This document shows, piece after piece, positions 26,194 to 32,795 of a DNA stretch of 48,459 nt. Positions within the stretch are counted from its first letter, which is position 1; each line of letters begins with the position of its first letter. Origin of the DNA: Clostridia bacterium (GTDB lineage: Bacteria; Bacillota; DSM-521; Neomoorellales; JACIYF01); the NCBI GenBank assembly GCA_014360065.1, contig JACIYF010000009.1, positions 1 to 48,459 of the forward strand, given 5' to 3'. The position numbers were made by a program, and so were the translations under genes. The notes under the pieces were generated by a model. It searched no databases. It saw only the letters and a list, made by a program, of their open reading frames with translations, and was not told the origin of the DNA.

Positions 26194-28460
26194 GAACCAG
26201 TACTTCCGTGCCACGTGTCACGCACTTGTGCTACCTGCAGCCTAACCTTGGAGCTGATCGCTTGCTAGCAGCTATAAACTTTACGGGAATTAACGGAGTG
26301 GTAATCGCAACCAGCTGGCTTCTGGTTCGCCACCGGATTCATGGCCGCCTAGATCAGCTTCTAGCCATCTTCACCTTGTCGGTGGCTCAGATAGTGCTGA
26401 CTATGCTCATGGCCGGGACGGTCTTTGGCCTTACCCCCAAGGTGCTCTGGACCCTCAACCTGGGACTGTTGATCCTAGCCGCGGCCACTCGGGCTCGCCC
26501 CAAGCCATCGGCCAAACCAGGGCCGCCATCCCCAGGACCCGAAGGGACAGCCATTCTCGCCTGCTCGCATCCAGACCCTGTCTCCAAGCTTGATAGTAGC
26601 TACCTGCCCCCAAGTCGGCGGCAACCTCTAAAAGCGCCCATAGGTGAACCCAGTGGGCCAGCTGAGCCAACTATCCGGGCGGGGGCTGGGCCCGCTAAGG
26701 CCAGATCCATCCACAGTGAGGCGGCTGATAGAGCCAGGCTTTGGGGCTTAAGCTCAAGAACCACCCCTGCACCGCCAGAGGCTTCTTCATCTGGTGAGTC
26801 CTCTGGCCGCGGCAACACTTGGGTGGGTACCGGCGCAGCTCTCTTTCAGGGCTTTACCCTTCCCGCCTGGCTACGGGGCAACCTTTGGGTCCAGATTTTT
26901 CTGGCCTTGACCCTAGGCGAATTAGCTTGGCTAATCCTCCTGGGGTACCTCTTCCCGGAGATGGCCTGGGACAGCCTCTACTATCATCTTCCGGCGGTAG
27001 TAACCTGGCTCAGGGAACAGCGGCTGGTCCTTACCCCCTACAATATCTGGACCAACGTCTATCCCATGAACACTGAGCTACTCATGGCCTGGATCCTGCT
27101 GTTTACCGGTAGCGAAGCCATAATCGACTTGGTCCAGCTCCCTTTTGCTGTGGCCGGCAGTCTCGCTACCTATGGCTTAGGTCGACAAATAGGCCTGGCA
27201 CCGGCCAACAGCGCCGTGGCTGGGTGCATGTTTTTTCTCACCCCCATCGTCCTGGTGCAGAGCAAAACCTGCTACGTGGACGTGGCCTTTGCGGGCCTAT
27301 TTCTGGTAGCCTTCTATTTTGCCTTCAGCTACTTCCTGTCTCCCCGGCGAGGCCACTCCCTCTTGGCTGGCATCTCCAGCGGCATCGTCCTAGGCATGAA
27401 AGCGTCGGCCTCTGCCTACGTGGCCATAGTTCTCTTCCTTGTTCTGGCTGGCAGCCTTAAGGCGGCTCGCCAGGCACAAAAAGAGGCCTGGGCTTACTGG
27501 CTTCGCGATCTCACCTTCTTTGCCTTAGCGTTCCTGGTTGCAGGCAGCTTCTGGTATTTCCGTAACTGGGTTAGCTATGGTAACCCTCTATATCCGTTTA
27601 CCATTAAGCTTCTCGGCATCACCATCTGGCCTGGCCAGGGCAGCATCGATGAGCTGATTATGCAAGCCAATACTCCACCGCAACTGCAAGGCCTGCCTAG
27701 CTGGAAGCAACTTTTGCTGTCCTGGTTGGAATCGCCTGCCCCCTACAACTTTGACCAGCGCATCGGCGGCCTGGGCCCCCAGTGGCTGTGGCTGGAATTT
27801 CCGGCTACGCTTTTGGTTCTGGGGCTGGCTGCCCTTCGGCGGGATCTGCGCCTGCTCTGGCTTCTCCTGCCCTTAGCCTTCTTGTTCGTGGTGCAGCCTA
27901 GCAACTGGTGGAGCCGCTACACCCTCTTCGTGGTAGCCGCCGGGGCGGTGAGCGTGGCCTACCTGGAGCAATCTCTGCCGCGGTCACACGCCCCACTGCT
28001 GCGCATCTATACGTTGGCCTTAGTTCTGGTCTCCCTGAGCCTTAGCTTTACCCAGAGCTATTATCCTCTCTCGGAAGTCAGGCGCTTTCTAACCTTGCCC
28101 CAACCGCAGCGGACCTTCTTTCAGCTGGGGTACCATCTCAAACCCTGGGGAAGGGAAGCGGCCTGGGTGGAAAGCATACCCCCTGGTAGCAAGATCGCCA
28201 TGACCGAGGCCCGTTTTCCCTACCTGCTATTCGGACCGAAGCTAGATAACCAGGTGCTGGTGCTAATGGCTGGCTCCGACGAAGAGATGCTAAAGCGTCT
28301 ACGGGATTCCGGTGCCCAGTTCTTCTTTACTTCCGAGGCCTCAGAATACAATCTCTGGGCGCAAAAATGGCCCCAGGTGCTGATCCCCCTTTACGCCGCC
28401 AGTGACTATGTCGCCTACCGGGTGGACCAAGGGCGCCTGGCCGCCCTCCCGCTTCGCTAG
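26037..28460 (+). CDS. Large GT-C-like membrane glycosyltransferase, N-terminus from an IS relic
   Basis: The open frame is 807 aa. Residues 1-53 are a translation of the IS605-type relic and are unlikely to be original. Two hydrophobic helices (about 85-150) come next, then a Pro/Ser/Gly-rich stretch (about 152-265), then a multi-helix membrane domain with EMAWDSLYYHLPAVVTWL, like the first luminal loop of GT-C enzymes (acidic residue near the first helix). The rest, up to about residue 690, alternates helices and loops, and a soluble C-terminal part follows. GT-C enzymes use lipid-linked sugars. The native start is probably lost or is a TTG near 26223. Function is inferred from the fold only. 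Confidence 0.6.
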   Translation: MSGSPVFRKVEGECRQTQYRGNQGNSGLSEAPQVADEAGSSSLNVSEGRGSSRTSTSVPRVTHLCYLQPNLGADRLLAAINFTGINGVVIATSWLLVRHRIHGRLDQLLAIFTLSVAQIVLTMLMAGTVFGLTPKVLWTLNLGLLILAAATRARPKPSAKPGPPSPGPEGTAILACSHPDPVSKLDSSYLPPSRRQPLKAPIGEPSGPAEPTIRAGAGPAKARSIHSEAADRARLWGLSSRTTPAPPEASSSGESSGRGNTWVGTGAALFQGFTLPAWLRGNLWVQIFLALTLGELAWLILLGYLFPEMAWDSLYYHLPAVVTWLREQRLVLTPYNIWTNVYPMNTELLMAWILLFTGSEAIIDLVQLPFAVAGSLATYGLGRQIGLAPANSAVAGCMFFLTPIVLVQSKTCYVDVAFAGLFLVAFYFAFSYFLSPRRGHSLLAGISSGIVLGMKASASAYVAIVLFLVLAGSLKAARQAQKEAWAYWLRDLTFFALAFLVAGSFWYFRNWVSYGNPLYPFTIKLLGITIWPGQGSIDELIMQANTPPQLQGLPSWKQLLLSWLESPAPYNFDQRIGGLGPQWLWLEFPATLLVLGLAALRRDLRLLWLLLPLAFLFVVQPSNWWSRYTLFVVAAGAVSVAYLEQSLPRSHAPLLRIYTLALVLVSLSLSFTQSYYPLSEVRRFLTLPQPQRTFFQLGYHLKPWGREAAWVESIPPGSKIAMTEARFPYLLFGPKLDNQVLVLMAGSDEEMLKRLRDSGAQFFFTSEASEYNLWAQKWPQVLIPLYAASDYVAYRVDQGRLAALPLR

Positions 28461-28829
28461 TCTTTGACTTACTGGCGGCTTACCGGCGCCGGTCCAGTTC
28501 AACCAGGGGCCTCCCTAACGGGCAGTTACCATAGCCCTTCCTGGCTGACCGGCTGAAGGCGGAGCAGTTCTTTGGTTGCCCGGCGGTGAATTCGACCAAG
28601 GTTCCGCCCAGAGCTATCGTTCCCATTACCACCCGAACGGTTACTTTTCACCCAAACGTTTCACCTCTGACCTCCCTTCCTGCAACCAAGCGAATATCGC
28701 CAACAGTTGAAAACGGCAGTTAAACATCATTTGCTTTTGAACGTCAAAATTCCGGCATTCTTGCCGGGGGAATAGATCACTCTTTGCCACAATAAATGAC
28801 CCGGCCAGGTATGACCCGGACTATGGGCC
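28461..28829. other. Gap without a convincing gene
   Basis: No frame with family resemblance is seen. A 48-codon minus-strand frame (ATG near 28625) lacks support. ATGACCCGG occurs twice near 28796-28820, just before the transposase remnant. The stretch probably includes the lost left part of that element. Confidence 0.4.
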
Positions 28830-29753
28830 ATGGAAATCCGCCATACTTGCTCAGGGGCGCAGAAGTTTAATACAGTTGGGCTGCCCGGGGATTACCGGCA
28901 CTCGCCGGGGATGGAGGCTGGCGAGCGGCGGGATATAGATGCCGACTGGGGGCAGAAAGTTTACCGGGGAAAGAAAGAAGATGGAAGCCCTTGGGAGAAA
29001 GTATTCCCTTGGTTCGGCTACAAGCTTCACCTGGTAGTAGATGCTACCTATGAGATACCGGTAGGCTTTAGTGTAACCAAGGCCTCTGCCGGTGAAGTAA
29101 AAGAAGCCCATAGGCTTTTAGAGGAAATGGCAAAGAAAAGCCCCGAGGCCATGAAGAAGTGCCGATATTTCCTAGGGGATCGTGGTTATGACGACGGCAA
29201 GCTAATTACCAAGCTATGGGCGGACTACGGCATAAAACCACTCATAGACATTCGCAACCTGTGGCGTGACCGGGAAGAAAACAGATTAGTAAGTGGCCAA
29301 AAGAACGTAGTTTACAACTACAAAGGTCAGGTATATTGTCACTGCCAAAAAACAGACAAACGGCCGGCAATGGCCTACGGTGGGTTTGAAAAAGATCGAG
29401 GGACCTTAAAATACCGTTGTCCCGCCAGGCACTATGGAACCAAGTGTGCGGGGATAGAAGAATGTCGGGTCAAAAGCGGAGTAAGGATCCCGCTCAAGGA
29501 AGACCGGCGCATCTTTACTCCCCTTGTCCGCTCAAGCTACCGGTGGAAAAGCCTCTACAAAAAGCGGACGGCGGTAGAGCGAGTAAACAGCCGTCTGGAC
29601 CGGGCTTTTGGCTTTGAGCAGCACTACATACGGGGCTTAGAGAAGATGCAGACAAGATGCACCCTGGCTTTAATAGTGATGCTGGTCATGGCCCTGGGGC
29701 GGGTAAAAGAAAAGGACAGGAAAAACCTCCGTAGCCTGGTTAAAGCAGCCTAG
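28830..29753 (+). pseudogene. DDE transposase, 5'-truncated
   Basis: The frame of 307 aa shows the middle and end of an IS4/IS1182-like transposase: DIDADWGQKVYRGKKEDGS, FGYKLHLVVDATYEIPVGF, LGDRGYDDGKLITKLW, a cysteine-containing region (about 175-215) and the C-terminal VERVNSRLDRAFGFE that carries the glutamate. Relatives have about 100 more N-terminal residues with the first catalytic aspartate; nothing like it occurs before residue 35 here or in the gap upstream. I therefore take it as a remnant. No terminal inverted repeats were found by eye. Confidence 0.65.
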
Positions 29754-30158
29754 AAAAAAGTTCGCCAACAACTCAAGCTGACAAGGTTGACACAGGAGTA
29801 GCATGCCATTTTTCGTCACTTGATAGAGAAACCTGGGTAATTTTCCGGTGCATGGTACCCTACAACGGGCGCTGAACTTGCTGATGGGCCGGATTCCTTG
29901 GGATAATGCCTACCCGCTCTAAGATGTATGGGGCCAACGCAAATTCCTCACCATGGTTAAACATAGCATACAATCTTGAGCTAGGGTATAATAGTTGCTA
30001 GGGGAGAAGCGGCTGCGGAAGAGTAGCTAGCAGGCATAAATGCTGACCATGCCACCATTAGGATAGACTTCCCATGCTTGTAAGCCAATGGCCCGCGCCT
30101 TGAATATTCTCGCCAGAAGGCAGGCCTAAGCTAGTTACAAATACCTTGAGGAGCTAAG
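29754..30158. other. Gap with a possible promoter
   Basis: No gene is seen. A TATAAT lies at 29987-29992 on the plus strand without a clear -35 partner and could serve the DUF4160-DUF2442 pair downstream. The first part is probably the right flank of the transposase remnant. Confidence 0.4.
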
Positions 30159-30263
30159 TTGCCAACGATTTGTGAATTTCTCGTTGCGGCTTTGATGCAG
30201 AATTGGCGGAGGGCAGAAGCTGGTGAGGTACTACAGCAGGTAAAACCTCCAGAGGGGTGGTGA
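30159..30263 (+). pseudogene. DUF4160 gene with an internal deletion
   Basis: A TTG start with GAGGAG five nt upstream opens 34 codons. The first residues (MPTICEF) match the DUF4160 N-terminus and the rest (LMQNWRRAEAGEVLQQVKP) match its C-terminus; the middle of about 40-50 residues is missing, with the frame kept. DUF4160 genes commonly precede DUF2442 genes, as here. The small protein is unlikely to keep the family's function, but its translation may still couple to the next gene 6 nt away. Confidence 0.6.
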
Positions 30264-30269
30264 CTAGCA

Positions 30270-30536
30270 GTGCTACGGGAAATTAGAAACGCATATCCAG
30301 TTAAAGACTACCACCTTATCCTTGAATTTGACACCGGCGAATACAAAGTGGTTGACCTGCGTCAGTTCTTAAAAGGGCCAGTCTTTGAACCTTTAAAAGA
30401 TCCAAGCTATTTTAGGCAGGTAAAGGTAGACCATGAGGCTGGGACGGTTATCTGGCCCAGTGGTGCAGATCTAGACCCGGACGTGCTGTATAGCCGGAGC
30501 ATCACTCTGACGTCTTCCACAGGTGACTTACTGTAA
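30270..30536 (+). CDS. DUF2442 domain protein
   Basis: The 88-aa product carries the DUF2442 pattern: YHLILEFDTGEYKVVDLRQF, GPVFEPLKDPSYFRQVKVD, and TVIWPSGADLDPDVLYSRSI. These small proteins often pair with DUF4160 proteins; a toxin-antitoxin-like role has been suggested from context, but the function is unknown. The start is GTG with a weak ribosome site. The C-terminal tail (TLTSSTGDLL) is short of any extra domain. Confidence 0.8.
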   Translation: MLREIRNAYPVKDYHLILEFDTGEYKVVDLRQFLKGPVFEPLKDPSYFRQVKVDHEAGTVIWPSGADLDPDVLYSRSITLTSSTGDLL

Positions 30537-31375
30537 CCTCCGCTGCAGGTGCGCTGGGAAAGGCCCAGATAAGCCCCGTGATCCAGGCGGGATACAGCCC
30601 CTTCTCGGGGGGCTGGGATCTACAGCTCCGCTCCTCCATGTCCTTCGACGAGCGCATCTAGTACCCCGTTGTTTCGGAGAGCAAGCGGCGTACTTTTTGT
30701 CCCCGCCTGTAGGTAGGAACCAAGGTAAGTGAAAATCGTTCACGTAAGCTGAATGCTAGCCTCCTCTACCCGCCTATGCTAGACCCGTCTCAGTTTGTAC
30801 CTCAGCCAGCCACCGGGTGGTAACCAACGTAATCCGCATGGGAAGGATCTTAAAAACACAAGCAGAAGATGCTATAGAACGGTATCGAAACCCATGAGAC
30901 CTCAGGGCTTCTGCACTTGCAGGGGTGATAGTTTCTGCTTTGGGTCTTGGCAAGAGCGATTAAATCTCAACGTTACATTGTGCACCCATTCATTAAAATG
31001 TCTTCTATGGGTGGCTGCGTTAATCTGTCTCTCTCGCCCGCAGTTTTCGCTTCTAACATTTGCTTAGCGTAAAATAACCGTGGGATCTCCCATTTCCTCC
31101 CATGGAAGGCCAAGGGCCTAAAAAAGTTGAGACCTCATATAGCAGCCTTCTCTAAGTACCGGAGATGAAAATCGTGCCTGAACCAGTAAAGGAGTAACCC
31201 TGCGGAAACGGTACCGGCCTGAAGGGAGGGTGGTAGAGCGGAGCAACAGGAAGAACATAGCTTGGCACCATAAGAGCACCCTTTTGTCTCGGTTTCAAGT
31301 GTATCTGCGCTTGACCTTTGCTAATCAATAAACTTTCCCCACTTCGGGTTGACACTAACGGAAGCGGAGCAATGG
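30537..31375. other. Decayed region without an intact gene
   Basis: No frame here resembles a protein family. The stretch 30837-30867 (ATGGGAAGGATCTT onward) nearly repeats 32278-32307, and 31042-31060 (AGTTTTCGCTTCTAACA) repeats the sequence that directly follows it at 32308. So a copy of the 32090-32323 frame's end lies here, split by 174 nt of other sequence (30868-31041). AGGCC/GGCCT at about 31108 forms a hairpin followed by A residues, not a terminator. Confidence 0.5.
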
Positions 31376-31405
31376 TTGAGATCAGGGCGTTCTTTGTGGT
31401 ATGAT
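31376..31405 (+). promoter_or_regulatory. Candidate promoter of the vapBC-like pair
   Basis: TTGAGA (31376-31381), an 18-nt spacer and TATGAT (31400-31405). It is followed at once by the inverted repeat at 31406-31452 and lies about 160 nt upstream of the antitoxin gene. Confidence 0.5.
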
Positions 31406-31452
31406 TTGACAGAAGCCCTGTTACTCCCAGGGAGGAGTCAAAATTCTGTCAA
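31406..31452. repeat. Inverted repeat, possible operator
   Basis: TTGACAGAA (31406-31414) and TTCTGTCAA (31444-31452) are perfect 9-bp arms. CCCTG/CAGGG pairs inside. Its place just after a -10 box suggests an operator bound by the antitoxin or a 5' UTR hairpin; both are inference. Confidence 0.4.
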
Positions 31453-31563
31453 GGCCGATATTGCGAATAAAGATAAAGATGACCGTTCAAGAACAATTGT
31501 CAACAGATACTATTTCAAAGGAATGGCTCAAAGGGCTGGCCTGTCTCTATACTGGAGGTGAAG

Positions 31564-31788
31564 GTGTTGCTAGCCCCTGAAGTGAATGCGGACGAACTGA
31601 ATTTGCCGGTGGAGGTGGCGCGAAAACTGAAAGGTAAGCGAGTAACCATCGTGGAGGTGCGCGAGGGATTTCTTCTCAAACCTGTGGAAGATCCAATTCG
31701 TGAGGCACGGGGGATTTTGAAGGGAAAGGGCTTTAACGTAGAAAAATACCTGCAGTCCAAGCAATTGGAAAAGGATCTGGAAACATGA
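31564..31788 (+). CDS. VapB-like antitoxin (AbrB/SpoVT type)
   Basis: The GTG at 31564 has GGAGG 5 nt upstream. The 74-aa product has an AbrB-like beta-strand start (NLPVEVARKLKGKRVTIVEV, then FLLKPVED) and a charged C-terminal helix (ARGILKGKGFNVEKYLQSK) that would bind the toxin. It overlaps the PIN-domain frame by 4 nt, the typical antitoxin-toxin arrangement. The gene seems intact, although its toxin is broken. Confidence 0.7.
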   Translation: MLLAPEVNADELNLPVEVARKLKGKRVTIVEVREGFLLKPVEDPIREARGILKGKGFNVEKYLQSKQLEKDLET

Positions 31789-31973
31789 GCGAGTATTATG
31801 TGCTTGATGCCTGTGCCCTCATCGCCTTTCTGAACGACGAAGCTGGCGCAGATGTTGTGGAAGAACTGCTGCGAAAATCTAATCATCAGGAGCCCAATTT
31901 GTTCCTGCACCGGCATATCTTCATTTTCATACGGCTCATTAGGGTGTCTGGACATCTGTCGTTGGCCAGTTGA
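31785..31973 (+). pseudogene. VapC-like PIN toxin, broken
   Basis: The N-terminus (YYVLDACALIAFLNDEAGAD, then VVEELLRK) is a PIN-domain start with its first metal-binding aspartate (VLDACAL). After about residue 32 the sequence no longer resembles PIN and ends at 31973. Intact VapC toxins have about 130 residues with further acidic residues. From about 31880 the minus strand reads as a possible 5' part of another frame (MALIFNLSTGQRQMSRHPN, start near 32024), so the break looks like a recombination or insertion joint. Confidence 0.65.
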
Positions 31974-32089
31974 CAAATTAAAGATAAGAGCCATTGAACT
32001 GGGCTGCATTGCGGTTCCTTTCATTCGTACCCTTCACAAAAAACGGTTCCCATTAAAGCAAGCCTTGCTCGCCGTTTTCCATTAGACAT

Positions 32090-32323
32090 TTGCTGCGAGT
32101 CCATCCGGAAAGAGCCATACTGTCCCAGGCCAACGCCTCGCTTGATTCACTGTCCGAACGGGAGAGACTTTTAGATGCCGGGGAATACGTTGAGCGGTTA
32201 TGGCAGGATAACCTGGAGGAAGATGGCATGTACATTAAGAAAACCAGGGTTTGGCAACAGGCCCGTTACTATACACACATGGAAAGGATCTTAAAAACAC
32301 AAGTAGAAAGTTTTCGCTTCTAA
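32090..32323 (+). pseudogene. Unrecognised gene, probably a 3' fragment
   Basis: An open frame of 77 codons ends VESFRF. It is charged and helical (SLSERERLLDAGEYVERLW) and no family was recognised. There is no ribosome site at its TTG start. Its last codons and following bases are repeated at 30837-30867 and 31042-31060. It follows the broken PIN gene and is likely another fragment in this decayed zone. Confidence 0.3.
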
Positions 32324-32419
32324 CACTTGGCGAATGCTTGCCTAACAGGCTGGCAGGATGGTAATCTGAAACTTGGCGGGCGGGTAGCTTCTACGGGAGC
32401 GTTAGAAAGGAGTTTTCTG

Positions 32420-32731
32420 ATGCGCTGTCCTTTGTGCGATGTAAGCATGAAAGAAGTAGAGCGGCGAGGGGTGTTAATTGATGTCTGTCCGGAATGCCGC
32501 GGGGTTTGGTTAGACCGGGGAGAACTCGACAAGCTTCTGGCCACGGCGGAGCGCTATGAAGGTGAGCGCCATTGGGAAGAAGAGGCGAGGGCCGGCCGTG
32601 GCTGGAAACCGGAGCTCGACCGCGAACGGGAATACCGCGATGACAAGGAATGCCGAGATCGGGAGTGGGGCAAGCGTAAGAAGCGCCGCGGACTTCTGGG
32701 GGAGATATTTGACTTCGACTTCTTTGATTGA
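32420..32731 (+). CDS. Zinc-ribbon protein (zf-TFIIB type)
   Basis: From the ATG with AAGGAG 7 nt upstream the product has 103 aa. The zinc ribbon uses CPLC (residues 3-6) and CPEC (about 26-29), followed by GVWLDRGELDKLL, the standard pattern of zf-TFIIB proteins. A long charged region rich in Arg and Glu (EEEARAGRGW, REYRDDKECRDRE) ends with FDFDFFD. The function of these proteins is unknown; a nucleic-acid or protein contact is likely. It has no operon partner. Confidence 0.8.
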   Translation: MRCPLCDVSMKEVERRGVLIDVCPECRGVWLDRGELDKLLATAERYEGERHWEEEARAGRGWKPELDREREYRDDKECRDREWGKRKKRRGLLGEIFDFDFFD

Positions 32732-32795
32732 ATGTGCCTACTGCCTCAATGCTTACTCAGGTAGCCGAGCGGGGAATCCCCTGCCCGCCAATAAG

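Noticed and set aside
28480-28625. 48-codon minus-strand frame in the gap before the transposase
   Set aside because: No family likeness and only a weak ribosome site.
31105-31126. Hairpin AGGCC/GGCCT as a terminator
   Set aside because: It is followed by A residues on the plus strand, and on the minus strand the T run precedes the hairpin, so it fits neither direction.
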